A stretch of DNA of 60,062 nucleotides from an uncultured Bacteroidales bacterium (GTDB lineage Bacteria > Bacteroidota > Bacteroidia > Bacteroidales > FEN-979): assembly GCA_903875045.1 (NCBI GenBank), contig CAIQUS010000078.1:1-60062 (forward strand), in the 5' to 3' direction. Below, one piece after another: positions 6,907-16,315 of the stretch. Position numbers and translations under genes: made by a program. Position 1 is the stretch's first letter, and each line of letters starts with the position of its first letter. The notes under the pieces were generated by a model. That model did not search any database. It saw only the letters and a program-made list of their open reading frames with translations, and was not told the origin of the DNA.

Positions 6907-8367
6907 ATGAGCAAAGAAATCTTACAACTCGAACCAAAAGCGCTGTGGAAAAATTTTTACAGCCTCACCCAGATTCCCCGTCCTTCCAAAAAAGAAGATC
7001 AGATCAGGGAGTTTATCTTCAATTTCGGCAAAAACCTTGGCCTGGAAACCATCCAGGATGAAGTCGGGAACGTGATTATCCGTAAACCTGCAACTGCCGG
7101 CATGGAAAACCGTAAGGGAGTAATCCTGCAGGGGCACCTCGACATGGTTCCTCAAAAAAACAGTGACAAAGTGCATGATTTCGAGAAAGATCCCATCGAA
7201 ACCATTGTTGATGGCGAATGGGTACGTGCAAATGGAACCACGCTGGGATCCGACAATGGGATGGGTGTTGCCGCTGCCATGGCTGTGCTCGAAGCTACAA
7301 ATATGCAGCATGGTCCCGTCGAGGCACTTTTCACCTCTGATGAAGAGACAGGAATGACAGGTGCAACCGGGCTGAAGCCAGGGGTTTTGAAAGGAGACAT
7401 CCTGCTGAATATGGATTCTGAGGATGAAGGGGAACTTTACATCGGCTGTGCCGGAGGTACAAATAGCAACAATACCTTTTCTTACGAAGAATTGCCTTTA
7501 TCCGGCAATTATACAGGATATAAGCTCAACATCACTGGTTTGAAAGGCGGGCACAGCGGCGTGGATATCCATCTTGGCCGGGGCAATGCCAATAAAATCA
7601 TGAACCGGGTACTCTATCATGGTTTTAAAAAGCATGGTCTGCTGGTTGCATCGATTGAAGGGGGCAGCCTCCGCAATGCCATTCCACGTGAAGCATTTGC
7701 CCACGTGGCCATTCCAACAGCAAATGTGAATGCTTTCCTTGAATTTCTCACGGCTCTCACCAAGGAGATCAAACATGAACTTTCGGCCGTGGAACCTACC
7801 TTGAAAATTGAGGCAGTTGCTGCTGAAACACCCAAAACCATTATCGACCCAACTGTGCTCGTCAAATTCATGAATGCCATTTATGCCTGTCCGAACGGCG
7901 TAATGCGGATGAGCAACGAAATGATCGGGCTGGTTGAAACATCCAACAATCTGGCCATCGTCAAAGCCGAAAAAGGCACTATTAAAATCATGAACCTCCT
8001 GCGCAGTTCCGTTGACTCAGCCAAAGATGAACTGGAACAAATGATCTGCAGCGTGTTTGATCTGGCTGGTGCTGTATCTGTATTTGATGGAAGCTATCCG
8101 GGCTGGAAGCCCAATCCTGATTCGCCAATCCTAAAAACCATGCAGGATGTGTACAACAGGAAGTATGGCAGCATCCCGAAAATTACAGCCATCCATGCCG
8201 GTCTTGAATGCGGAATTTTAGGTGGTGCCTATCCAAACTGGGATATGATCTCATTTGGCCCCACCATCCGGTTCCCACACTCTCCGGATGAAAAAGTTAA
8301 CATTGCAACTGTTCAAAAATTCTATGATTTCCTGGTCGAAACCTTGAAAAACATTCCTGTTAAGTAA
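6907..8367 (+). CDS. pepD: Aminoacyl-histidine dipeptidase (M20 family)
   Basis: A 486-residue M20C zinc dipeptidase that cleaves Xaa-His and other dipeptides in the cytoplasm. The metal site is visible: H77-x-D79 in ILQGHLDMVPQ, D116 in LGSDNGMG and the E146-E147 pair in FTSDEETGMTGA. A later His sits in FGPTIRFPHSPDEKV near the C-terminus. The insertion (lid) domain lies roughly between residues 200 and 385. Length and motif order match E. coli PepD. It ends in a strong terminator (8390-8427) that separates it from the secreted hydrolase. Confidence 0.95.
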   Translation: MSKEILQLEPKALWKNFYSLTQIPRPSKKEDQIREFIFNFGKNLGLETIQDEVGNVIIRKPATAGMENRKGVILQGHLDMVPQKNSDKVHDFEKDPIETIVDGEWVRANGTTLGSDNGMGVAAAMAVLEATNMQHGPVEALFTSDEETGMTGATGLKPGVLKGDILLNMDSEDEGELYIGCAGGTNSNNTFSYEELPLSGNYTGYKLNITGLKGGHSGVDIHLGRGNANKIMNRVLYHGFKKHGLLVASIEGGSLRNAIPREAFAHVAIPTANVNAFLEFLTALTKEIKHELSAVEPTLKIEAVAAETPKTIIDPTVLVKFMNAIYACPNGVMRMSNEMIGLVETSNNLAIVKAEKGTIKIMNLLRSSVDSAKDELEQMICSVFDLAGAVSVFDGSYPGWKPNPDSPILKTMQDVYNRKYGSIPKITAIHAGLECGILGGAYPNWDMISFGPTIRFPHSPDEKVNIATVQKFYDFLVETLKNIPVK

Positions 8368-8389
8368 ATAAAACCATTTTTACTTTCAT

Positions 8390-8427
8390 GAGGCTGTACC
8401 GAACTTCGATACAGCCTCTTTTTTTTT
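8390..8427 (+). terminator. Rho-independent terminator after pepD
   Basis: GAGGCTGTA (8390-8398) pairs with TACAGCCTC (8410-8418) and is followed by nine T. Confidence 0.92.
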
Positions 8428-8441
8428 ATCAGATTGTTGTG

Positions 8442-8449
8442 TAACTTTG
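8442..8449 (+). promoter_or_regulatory. -7 element for the GH16 gene (leaderless)
   Basis: TAACTTTG ends five bases before ATG 8455. Judged by the RNase P RNA promoter in this window, transcription should start at or next to the A of the ATG. Confidence 0.65.
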
Positions 8450-8454
8450 TGCAA

Positions 8455-10293
8455 ATGAACAGATGGATTTTCTTATCGGTAATGCTTTTATCCCTGATCA
8501 CCCAGAAACTGGTATCACAAAACACTCCCTGGGATATTATTTATTGTCTCAATGGCGGGGAAAACAAGTCGATGGGCATTTCAAAACTTTCATCTCCAAA
8601 CCCCCGGGAAAAACCCGGATGGAACCTTATTTTCAGTGATGAATTTCAAGCTGATTCCCTGGATCCGGTAAAATGGAACCGCAGTACCCCGGGGGACGAT
8701 AAGTATGGAAGCTGCCTCCGTGAATTTGCAATCAATCCGGAGAATAATGTGATCGAAAACGGTTCTGCAAGGATACTCAATACCATTGACCCGCAATTGC
8801 CTGATTGCCCTTACTCTTTCGGAGAAATCAAAACCATGAGTGTTCGCGATACGGCCTTTAAAAGTTACTATTTTTATGCCCCGGGATACCTCGAAACCCG
8901 TATGAAACTGTTTACTAAAACCGGACAGGGAGCCGCTTGCTGGCTTTGGGGAATTGGATCTCCCGAAAACCCGGGAACACCTGGCCCCTGGAATGAAATT
9001 GACATTTTTGAGCTCAATGGTGTGAACACCAATATTTTTAACGGGGCATACCATTGGACCTACAATGGCGTTCATGTCTCACAAAACCATAGCATTTATC
9101 TGACTGATTCCTCCCAGATTTATGATCTTTCCACCAATTGGACCACTTTTGGCCTTGAATGGGATACCTTGTCTGTTAAATGGTTTGTCAACAACCATCT
9201 TGTTAAGGAACTCGATCTCACCAAAATACCTCCATATTGTATTGGTGCGCAACACTACAATCAGCCAATGGCTCCTTTCTGCCTGCGGTTTAATACCGGG
9301 GATAACACCGTTGGCAACCAGGCCGGGATTCCAAACCCTGCCGATTTCCCGCAAGCCATGATGATCGACTACGTGAGAATGTACAAAAGAATAAACCACA
9401 AGGCGACACAGATCATCATCAGTGACGGTCAATTTCAAATATGTGCCAATGCCATTTCGCCTGAAACGACCGTAAAAACGATCAGAATCCCGTATTACCC
9501 GGATGCCGTTTATCATATATCTTCGCCGGCTTTTGAAATGCAAAGAATCTCATCCCCCATTCCTCAGCCACCGGAAAAATTTCTGATCTGGATTAAACCA
9601 GGGATTCAGTCAGGCCAGGCATACCCCATATATGCTGAAACACATTTTTCTTCAGGCTATACCGTATACGACACTGCATACATCTATATTTCAGAAGAAG
9701 TCCCACCGATACCAGGCAATGATTTTATCCCTTCTCAAATTGACACCAATTGCGGTTTTACAATAAAAACCACCATACTCCCAAATCTCCTGGGATGTGA
9801 TTTCAGTCTTGATAACGGCTCGACCTGGGATCCGGGAATAACTATCCGCGAAGGGGGGACCACATTTTGCCGTTTTGGAAAATTCAAACCGGAGCAGGTT
9901 GTTGATTTTGCCGTACGGACACAAAATGGATGCGGCTATTCTCCCGTCCGTTATGCAAATCTTACCATGCCAATCCCTCCGGCAGGCTGCAAATGGCCTG
10001 CTGGGGTAAATGATAGGACGTGGCCCCCATCAGCTGGTTTTTCTCTGGTTGTGTCGGTTACACCAAATCCGGTTGTAAGTATATTGAATGTGAAGGTGGC
10101 TTCTGATTTCAATCGGCTTTCCAAACCAGTTCAATTGAAAATATTTGATATTCATGCCAGGATGGTGGCTTCAGAAACCCTGACGTCAGAGGAGACACAA
10201 CTTGATTTGAACTATGTACCCAATGGTGTTTATTGCCTTCAAATTCTTATGAATCAAATAATTATTCACCGTTCATCATTTATTAAACAATAA
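8455..10293 (+). CDS. Secreted glycoside hydrolase family 16 protein with T9SS sorting domain
   Basis: A 612-residue protein with a signal peptide (about residues 1-22, MNRWIFLSVMLLSLITQKLVSQ). A GH16 jelly-roll domain follows at about residues 55-310, starting WNLIFSDEFQ. It carries the catalytic motif E181-I-D183-I-F-E186, nucleophile and acid/base, in PWNEIDIFELNG. Family members hydrolyse beta-1,3- or beta-1,4-glucans or galactans. The substrate here is not determinable. A middle region of beta-rich repeats follows, and then a C-terminal type IX secretion domain (VTPNPVVSILNVKV ... VPNGVYCLQIL). The protein is expected to be exported and surface-attached or released. There is no SusC/SusD pair nearby, so it is not part of a classical PUL. 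ATG 8455 is chosen over 8434, which would put the promoter inside the gene. Confidence 0.9.
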   Translation: MNRWIFLSVMLLSLITQKLVSQNTPWDIIYCLNGGENKSMGISKLSSPNPREKPGWNLIFSDEFQADSLDPVKWNRSTPGDDKYGSCLREFAINPENNVIENGSARILNTIDPQLPDCPYSFGEIKTMSVRDTAFKSYYFYAPGYLETRMKLFTKTGQGAACWLWGIGSPENPGTPGPWNEIDIFELNGVNTNIFNGAYHWTYNGVHVSQNHSIYLTDSSQIYDLSTNWTTFGLEWDTLSVKWFVNNHLVKELDLTKIPPYCIGAQHYNQPMAPFCLRFNTGDNTVGNQAGIPNPADFPQAMMIDYVRMYKRINHKATQIIISDGQFQICANAISPETTVKTIRIPYYPDAVYHISSPAFEMQRISSPIPQPPEKFLIWIKPGIQSGQAYPIYAETHFSSGYTVYDTAYIYISEEVPPIPGNDFIPSQIDTNCGFTIKTTILPNLLGCDFSLDNGSTWDPGITIREGGTTFCRFGKFKPEQVVDFAVRTQNGCGYSPVRYANLTMPIPPAGCKWPAGVNDRTWPPSAGFSLVVSVTPNPVVSILNVKVASDFNRLSKPVQLKIFDIHARMVASETLTSEETQLDLNYVPNGVYCLQILMNQIIIHRSSFIKQ

Positions 10294-10348
10294 CCAGACG
10301 GGGTGATTTCAGAAAAAACACCACCACAAACTTTTTAACTAAATTAAT

Positions 10349-10379
10349 TTTGGTTATAAACATTTATTTCTTACTTTTG
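10349..10379 (+). promoter_or_regulatory. Promoter for rpmH
   Basis: TTTG (10349-10352) and TACTTTTG (10372-10379) are separated by 19 bases, a full match to the Bacteroidota -33/-7 consensus. The leader is about 18 nt. Confidence 0.8.
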
Positions 10380-10401
10380 CAGACCCAAAACACAATGTGA
10401 G

Positions 10402-10563
10402 ATGACAAAGAGAACATATCAGCCCTCAAACAGGAAAAGAAAAAACAAACATGGTTTTCGTGAACGCATGGCTACTGCCAACGGACGCAAAGTATTGGCT
10501 GCCAGAAGGGCGAAAGGAAGAAAAAAATTGACTGTTTCCGATGAAAAATTGGACAAAGAATAA
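10402..10563 (+). CDS. rpmH: 50S ribosomal protein L34
   Basis: A 53-codon gene that encodes [20 protein letters not shown] and continues with [23 protein letters not shown]. This is the unmistakable, highly basic bL34 sequence. The C-terminal SDEKLDKE is a short acidic tail beyond the usual end at about residue 44. L34 binds 23S rRNA in the large subunit. In many bacteria rpmH sits next to rnpA and near the origin. Here it stands alone, between its own strong promoter and its own terminator, with no rnpA beside it. Confidence 0.97.
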   Translation: MTKRTYQPSNRKRKNKHGFRERMATANGRKVLAARRAKGRKKLTVSDEKLDKE

Positions 10564-10613
10564 TAATTCTTTACTTGATTGACAGGATCAATCCGAATTT
10601 TACGCAATTTTGT

Positions 10614-10655
10614 AAAAAAAAAGAAGATAACATCAGTTTATCTTCTTTTTTTATT
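10614..10655 (+). terminator. Rho-independent terminator after rpmH
   Basis: AAAAAGAAGATAA (10618-10630) pairs perfectly with TTATCTTCTTTTT (10638-10650), followed by more T. Confidence 0.92.
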
Positions 10656-10688
10656 TTTATTCGTTCACTGACAACATAAGCCCCTGAC

Positions 10689-13169
10689 ATGAAAAACATT
10701 GAGTTTAAAAAGCTTTTGCCTTACATGGCAGCCATTGTGATCTTTCTGGTCGTTACCCTCGCCTATTTCAGCCCCCTGCTCGAAGGCAAGAAGATTTACC
10801 AAAGTGATATCGTCCATTTCAAAGGAATGTCTAAGGAAATAGTTGATTTCAGGACCAAAACCGGACAGGAACCCCTTTGGACAAATTCGATGTTTGGAGG
10901 TATGCCTGCTTACCAGATCTCTGCAAACTACACCTCAAACATGATCGGTTATGTTGACAAAGCAATGTCATTGGGATTACCGCATCCTGCCGGCCTGGTT
11001 TTCCTGTACTTTCTGGGGTTCTTCATTTTGCTGCTGGTCCTTGGCGTTGATCCATGGTTGTCAATAGCAGGTGCATCTGCTTTTGCCTTTTCTTCCTATT
11101 TTTTCATCATCATTGAGGCAGGGCACAACTCAAAAGCCCATGCCATTGCCTATATGGCACCGGTGATGGCCGGGATTATCCTGACCATGAAGCGAAAATA
11201 TCTCTGGGGCGGAATTATGACCGCTATATTTCTATCCATCGAAGTTAAGGCAAACCATCCGCAGATCACCTATTATCTTGCAATGATTGCCGTTCTTTTT
11301 GGGTTGTTTAAACTTATTGAAGCAATCCGGATCAAAGAACTAACACCATTTTTTAAAGCAGTCGGCGTTCTCCTCATCGCACTTGTATTCGCAGTCCTGA
11401 CCAACATCACCAGCCTGTGGGCCACCTGGGAATATGGAAAATACACCATCCGTGGAAAATCTGAACTCACCTCTGAAAAGGCAAACAGAACATCTGGCCT
11501 CGACAGAGATTATGCAACACAATGGAGTTATGGCATTGGAGAAACCATGACACTGCTGATACCCGATTTTTATGGTGGATCTTCCAGTGCAATGGTGAGC
11601 GGAAACTCGAAAATTGCAGAGGCCATGAAGGCAAACAACGTTCCCGACGAAAGCATTAGTCAGTATACAAGCCAGCCATTGCCATTTCTTTACTGGGGAG
11701 CACAACCATTTACCTCGGGCCCCGTCTACGTGGGTGCCATCATCATCTTCCTTTTCATGCTCGGGCTTTTCATCGTAAAGGGACCATTAAAATGGTGGTT
11801 GCTTTCCGCCACCATCCTGTCGATTCTGCTTTCCTGGGGACATAACCTGATGCCACTTACCGATTTTTTCCTGAATTATCTGCCTGGTTACAATAAATTC
11901 CGGGCGGTTTCGATGATCCTGGTCATCGCAGAATTTACCATACCCCTGCTCGGAATTCTCGCACTTAAGGAAATTTGCGACAAGCCACAAGATCGGAAAC
12001 GACTCTTTAATGGTCTTAAAATTGCCTTCATCATCACAGCCGGAATAACCCTCGTCTTTGCCATATTTCCCGGGTTATTTCTCAATTTCGTCGGTTCAGG
12101 CGACCGGTATATGCAACAGCAATACCAGCTTCCTGACTGGCTGATGCAGGGAATTCGTGAAGAACGCCAACGGCTCGTCAGCATCGATGCCATCAGGTCA
12201 TTTGCCTTTATTTTACTTGCAGGCGGACTAACCTGGGCATTGCTTTTTAACAAACTCAAAAAAGAATACGCCTTCATAGCTCTCACCGTCCTCATTCTGG
12301 CTGATATGTTTACGGTGAACAAACGCTATCTGAGCAACGACAGTTTTACCTCAAAGTCACGTGTCGAAAATCCCTATGAACCTTCACCCGCCGATAATCA
12401 GATCCTTTCGGATACCGTGCCTGATTTCAGGGTTCTTAACCTCACTGCCAATACTTTCAATGATGCTGGCACCTCCTATTTTCACAAATCAATCGGTGGT
12501 TATCATGGGGCAAAACTCCGGCGTTATCAGGAACTCATTGATCATGGAATTCAAAAAGACATACAGACTTTTGCGAAAAGCATGAATACCGACAGCACAC
12601 CTGCATTAAATATGCTCAACACCAGATATTTAATTCTTCCGAATGCTGAAAAACAGCCGGCAGCATTTCGGAATCTCAATGCACTGGGGAACGCATGGTT
12701 TGTGGGCAATGTTCAATTGGCCGACAATGCCGATGCTGAAATAAAGGCATTGAATAACTTAAACCCAAAGGCGGTCGCCATTGTGGATAAAGCATTTGCA
12801 GAAAACCTAAAATCCTTTACTCCGCTGAAAGATCCATCTGATACGATATTCCTTGAGAAATATGCAGCAAACGAACTTTTATACCGGTACCAGACCAGGA
12901 ATAACGGACTGGCTGTTTTCTCTGAAATTTATTATCCCAAAGGTTGGAATGCCTACGTGGACGACCAGTTAACTCCTTATTTCCGAGCCAATTATGTTTT
13001 GCGTGCCATGGTCCTGCCCGCGGGCGAACATAAAGTAAGATTCAAATTTGAACCTGCTGTATTCGTGGTTGGTGAAAAAATTTCGTTGATCAGTTCAATC
13101 ATCCTGATTGCCATTGTTATAATAATGGCTGCCTTCGAATTTCTGAAAGCCCGGAAAACCCAGGGATGA
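10689..13169 (+). CDS. YfhO family membrane protein
   Basis: An 826-residue multi-spanning membrane protein. An N-terminal helix (about residues 8-28) is followed by a large loop with YQSDIVHFKGM and TNSMFGGMPAYQIS, then a block of hydrophobic helices between residues about 95 and 480. The C-terminal extracytoplasmic domain has ILVFSEIYYPKGWNAYVD-type sequence (near residue 740), and a final helix precedes KARKTQG. This is the bacterial YfhO (DUF6044-like) arrangement, related to GT-C glycosyltransferases. In Bacillus, YfhO glycosylates lipoteichoic acid; the role in Bacteroidota is unassigned. It overlaps the following glycosyltransferase gene by 4 bases (ATGA), so the two are probably translated together and may act on the same envelope glycan. 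Confidence 0.88.
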   Translation: MKNIEFKKLLPYMAAIVIFLVVTLAYFSPLLEGKKIYQSDIVHFKGMSKEIVDFRTKTGQEPLWTNSMFGGMPAYQISANYTSNMIGYVDKAMSLGLPHPAGLVFLYFLGFFILLLVLGVDPWLSIAGASAFAFSSYFFIIIEAGHNSKAHAIAYMAPVMAGIILTMKRKYLWGGIMTAIFLSIEVKANHPQITYYLAMIAVLFGLFKLIEAIRIKELTPFFKAVGVLLIALVFAVLTNITSLWATWEYGKYTIRGKSELTSEKANRTSGLDRDYATQWSYGIGETMTLLIPDFYGGSSSAMVSGNSKIAEAMKANNVPDESISQYTSQPLPFLYWGAQPFTSGPVYVGAIIIFLFMLGLFIVKGPLKWWLLSATILSILLSWGHNLMPLTDFFLNYLPGYNKFRAVSMILVIAEFTIPLLGILALKEICDKPQDRKRLFNGLKIAFIITAGITLVFAIFPGLFLNFVGSGDRYMQQQYQLPDWLMQGIREERQRLVSIDAIRSFAFILLAGGLTWALLFNKLKKEYAFIALTVLILADMFTVNKRYLSNDSFTSKSRVENPYEPSPADNQILSDTVPDFRVLNLTANTFNDAGTSYFHKSIGGYHGAKLRRYQELIDHGIQKDIQTFAKSMNTDSTPALNMLNTRYLILPNAEKQPAAFRNLNALGNAWFVGNVQLADNADAEIKALNNLNPKAVAIVDKAFAENLKSFTPLKDPSDTIFLEKYAANELLYRYQTRNNGLAVFSEIYYPKGWNAYVDDQLTPYFRANYVLRAMVLPAGEHKVRFKFEPAVFVVGEKISLISSIILIAIVIIMAAFEFLKARKTQG

Positions 13170-14473
13170 AAAAGGTCCTGATCATCAGTTATTACTGGCC
13201 TCCCAGCGGAGGTGCCGGGGTACAGCGATGGTTAAAATTCGTAAAATACCTGCGTGATTTTGGTTGGGAACCAATTGTCTACTGTCCTGAAAATCCCGAA
13301 TATCCTGAATCCGACATTTCTCTGTTGAAGGATATTCCGGTCAACCTGGAGATTTTGAGATATCCCATCTGGGAGCCATATCATTTTTATAAAAAATTGC
13401 TTGGTCAGAAAAAAGAAGATAAAATCAACGCAGCATTTCTTTCGGAGAAAAAAAAGAATAAAACCCTTGAAAACATTTCTATTTGGATCCGTGGAAATTT
13501 TTTCATTCCCGATGCACGGAAATTCTGGATCAGACCTTCTGTTAAATTCCTGAAAAAGCATCTTGCAGAGCATCCGGTGGATGCCATCGTCTCCACCGGC
13601 CCCCCGCACAGTACCCATCTGATAGCCAGGCAACTGACATCACAATTTGAACTTCCTTGGATGGCCGACTTTCGCGATCCCTGGACCAATATCGATTTTT
13701 ACAAAGATCTGAAACTTACTTCCCCGGCAGATAAAAAACATCGGGAACTTGAAATGGCAGTACTGCGTGAGGCAGATGCAGTTACAGTCATCAGCAATTC
13801 CATGGCAGATGATTTTGATAAGATTTTCCACCGATCCTACGAAGTGATAACCAATGGGTTTGACATGGACGACCTCGATCCCCGGGTACCACAACCTGAT
13901 AAAAAGTTCTCCATTGCCCACATCGGAACCCTGGTTAGTTCACGTAATCCGATTACCCTCTGGGAGGCCATCCATAGTCTTCTTGCCTCCCATCCTGACC
14001 TGGGGAACGATCTGGAAATCAAATTAGTTGGCAAGGTTGATTTCAGTGTGACTTCTTCACTGGAAAATTTCGGACTTAGCAGGTTTGTCAGGAAAATTGA
14101 TTATATGCCACACGATGAGGTGATCAAATGCCAGCAACAATCACAAATTCTTCTTTTGATCATCAACAACACCCCAAACTCGAAAATGATCCTGACCGGC
14201 AAGTTTTTTGAATATCTGGCAGCGCGTCGTCCGATTTTATGCCTCGGCCCTGAAGATGGGGATGCAGCAACTATCCTGCATGAAACATCAGCAGGCCTTC
14301 TGGCAGGTTTTGGAGATATTGAAACCATGAAATTGCATATTCTCCAATACTATTCAGCCTATAAAAACGGGTTACTTTCAATTAACAGCGGGGAAATTGA
14401 AAAATATTCAAGAAAAGCATTAACCGGCAGACTGGCTCAGGTGCTCGATAAAATCACCTCAAAAGTGATTTAA
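13166..14473 (+). CDS. Glycosyltransferase, GT4-like
   Basis: A 435-residue GT-B-fold enzyme. The N-terminal acceptor half begins MKKVLIISYYWPPSGGAGVQR and contains DAIVSTGPPHSTHLIARQL and PWMADFRDPW. The C-terminal nucleotide-sugar half has HIGTLVSSRNP, then KLVGKVD and the region GKFFEYLAARRPILCLGPEDGDAA that matches the E-x7-E type donor site. Such enzymes build lipopolysaccharide, capsule or exopolysaccharide in the cytoplasm. The start overlaps the end of the YfhO gene by 4 bases. It converges with the MATE gene, and the two stop codons overlap by 4 bases. Confidence 0.9.
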   Translation: MKKVLIISYYWPPSGGAGVQRWLKFVKYLRDFGWEPIVYCPENPEYPESDISLLKDIPVNLEILRYPIWEPYHFYKKLLGQKKEDKINAAFLSEKKKNKTLENISIWIRGNFFIPDARKFWIRPSVKFLKKHLAEHPVDAIVSTGPPHSTHLIARQLTSQFELPWMADFRDPWTNIDFYKDLKLTSPADKKHRELEMAVLREADAVTVISNSMADDFDKIFHRSYEVITNGFDMDDLDPRVPQPDKKFSIAHIGTLVSSRNPITLWEAIHSLLASHPDLGNDLEIKLVGKVDFSVTSSLENFGLSRFVRKIDYMPHDEVIKCQQQSQILLLIINNTPNSKMILTGKFFEYLAARRPILCLGPEDGDAATILHETSAGLLAGFGDIETMKLHILQYYSAYKNGLLSINSGEIEKYSRKALTGRLAQVLDKITSKVI

Positions 14474-15834
14474 ACCTTACTCACCTCACCACTTTTATAT
14501 TTCACAACAGCCTTCTTTTTCCAGTACCCCATACGGTAATAAACATAATACAGAACCACCCCAGAGAACCACCCTATCGGAATTGACCACCATATTCCAT
14601 GAACCCCGAAAGAGGGATTCATTGCTAAAAACCAGGCAACAGGAATGCGGATGATCCATAAAGAAAAGAGACTGATAAACATTGGTATCAGTGTATCACC
14701 TGCCCCCCGGAGTAAACCGTTAATGACAAACATCAACGAAAAAAGAATATAAAATGCACCAATAATGCGTAAATAATCACCACCCAGGTCTATTACCACC
14801 GGATCATCGGTAAACATGCGCATCATGAACTCGCCAAAAAAAACAGTAATCAGGGAAATTAACAAGGAGATGACACTGGTCATGATCAATGTCGCACGTA
14901 GCCCGGCTTTAACGCGGTCGGGACGGTTGGCCCCCATGTTTTGTCCGACAAAGGTTGATAACGCCACAGCAAAACTCATGGCCGGCATGGCAGCAAAACT
15001 GTCAATCCTTCCTGCAGCACTGTAGGCCGCATTGGCATCAACCCCGAATTGGTTGACAATCCAATAAAGTGCGACCATGCCTGCTGCAACAAAAGTTTGC
15101 TGAAACCCGGTAGGCAATCCGATCCTGATACTTTTCATGAAAATTTCCCGATCAAAAGTTAAATTCCGGAAGGAAAATTTCACCACGTTATGGTATTTGT
15201 TCAGGTAAAAAACCAGGACAATAAAGGCACACGCCTCGGAGATGATGGTTGCAACAGCCACGCCTGCAACACCCCAATGGAACACAGGTACAAAAATCAG
15301 GTCAAGAACAATATTCAAACCAACCGACCCCATTAAAAAATACAATGGAGTCTTTGAATCCCCTAATCCGCGTAAAATGGCACTGGTTCCGTTGAATCCG
15401 AACAAAAAGATCAAACCCGATAAAAAAATGTTTAAAAAAAGCGTGGCATCCGGTACGATCGCAGGATCAAGGTCAATGATCCTGAAGATAAACCCGCTTA
15501 GCATGATCCCTCCGATGCTTACAACAATGGAGGTGAAAAACATAAAAATATACAAGGTGTTGATTGCTTTTTTAACATTGTCAAGTTGTTTGGCCCCGAA
15601 AAACTGCGACACGACAATGGTAAAGCCCATGGTAACGCCTATTATAAATGAAACCAGCAGAAAGATAATAGGGCCGGATGTCCCGACTGCTGCCAATGCC
15701 GCCTTCCCTATATATTTTCCTACAACAACACTATCAACGATGTTGTACAGTTGTTGAAAAACATTACCAAGTAACATGGGTATGGCAAATTTCAGGATCA
15801 ACTTACCTTCATTGCCATAGCTGAGATCCTTCAT
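14470..15834 (-). CDS. MATE family efflux transporter
   Basis: A 454-residue membrane protein with twelve predicted helices in two homologous halves. It starts MKDLSYGNEGKLILKFAIPMLLGNVFQQLYNIVDSVVVGKYIG, the typical opening of the DinF/NorM-type MATE carriers that export drugs or metabolites using Na+ or H+ gradients. FGFNGTSAILRGLGDSKTPLYF and the mirrored INGLLRGAGDTLIPMF are the two family repeats. The frame extends to a GTG at 15852, but a TACCTTTG promoter element (15847-15840) lies between that codon and ATG 15834. The ATG is therefore the start and the mRNA is probably leaderless. Confidence 0.92.
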   Translation of the reverse strand: MKDLSYGNEGKLILKFAIPMLLGNVFQQLYNIVDSVVVGKYIGKAALAAVGTSGPIIFLLVSFIIGVTMGFTIVVSQFFGAKQLDNVKKAINTLYIFMFFTSIVVSIGGIMLSGFIFRIIDLDPAIVPDATLFLNIFLSGLIFLFGFNGTSAILRGLGDSKTPLYFLMGSVGLNIVLDLIFVPVFHWGVAGVAVATIISEACAFIVLVFYLNKYHNVVKFSFRNLTFDREIFMKSIRIGLPTGFQQTFVAAGMVALYWIVNQFGVDANAAYSAAGRIDSFAAMPAMSFAVALSTFVGQNMGANRPDRVKAGLRATLIMTSVISLLISLITVFFGEFMMRMFTDDPVVIDLGGDYLRIIGAFYILFSLMFVINGLLRGAGDTLIPMFISLFSLWIIRIPVAWFLAMNPSFGVHGIWWSIPIGWFSGVVLYYVYYRMGYWKKKAVVKYKSGEVSKV

Positions 15835-15839
15835 GGTTG

Positions 15840-15847
15840 CAAAGGTA
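15840..15847 (-). promoter_or_regulatory. -7 element for the MATE gene (leaderless)
   Basis: TACCTTTG on the minus strand, then CAACC, then ATG at 15834. The five-base gap places the expected transcription start at the initiation codon. Confidence 0.65.
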
Positions 15848-15869
15848 GACACAATTCACGGATAATTCG

Positions 15870-15877
15870 TATCTTTG
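15870..15877 (+). promoter_or_regulatory. -7 element for RNase P RNA
   Basis: TATCTTTG is followed by CCA and then the 5' strand of helix P1, so transcription starts 4-5 bases after the element. This gives an internal ruler for other promoters in the window. Confidence 0.8.
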
Positions 15878-15880
15878 CCA

Positions 15881-16293
15881 GGACAACAGTTCGTTCTGTC
15901 GCTGGCATGTTCGTTACACGTAACGTCATACCAGAGGAAAGTCGGGACAACACAGAGTACCATGCTTCCTAACGGGAAGGCTCCCGGGATATAAAGGCCC
16001 GGGAGACAGAACGTGCCACAGAAAATAACTACCTGAATGTGGTCGGTGCAAACATGCAGCAAGCTGCATATTCACAGGTAACTTCAGGAAAAGGTGAAAA
16101 TGCGGAGTAAAAGACCACGATCCTGATGGGTGACCACCGGGAAGGGTAAACCTCATGGGTTGAAAGACCAAGTATACCGGCTGTTAAGGGTTACTCGCCC
16201 GATGCCGGAGGGTAGGTCGCTAAAGCCTGTTGGTGACGGCAGGCTCAGATAAATGACAGAATTTAACAAAATCCTGCTTACAGAACTGTTGTT
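15881..16293 (+). ncRNA. rnpB: RNase P RNA, bacterial type A
   Basis: This is the catalytic RNA that removes 5' leaders from pre-tRNAs. The conserved 5' core AGAGGAAAGTC (15933-15943) is followed by ACAACACAGAGTACC, and the 3' core AGATAAATGAC (16247-16257) completes helix P4. GGGTGACCACCGGGAAGGGTAAACC lies between them. The ends pair as helix P1: GACAACAGTTC (15882-15892) with GAACTGTTGTT (16283-16293), leading directly into a T-run (16294-16302) that makes P1 double as the terminator. The core reads GTCGGGAC where many bacteria have GTCCGGGC, a modest deviation. The length of about 413 nt is normal. Confidence 0.95.
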
Positions 16294-16302
16294 ATTTTTT
16301 TT
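16294..16302 (+). terminator. T-run terminating rnpB
   Basis: The 3' strand of P1 runs into ATTTTTTTT, so P1 plus this tract forms an intrinsic terminator. Confidence 0.7.
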
Positions 16303-16315
16303 GTAACCATTTGCT

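Noticed and set aside
15836-15852. GTG start for the MATE gene at 15852
   Set aside because: The codon lies upstream of the promoter -7 element and gives a less family-like N-terminus than ATG 15834.
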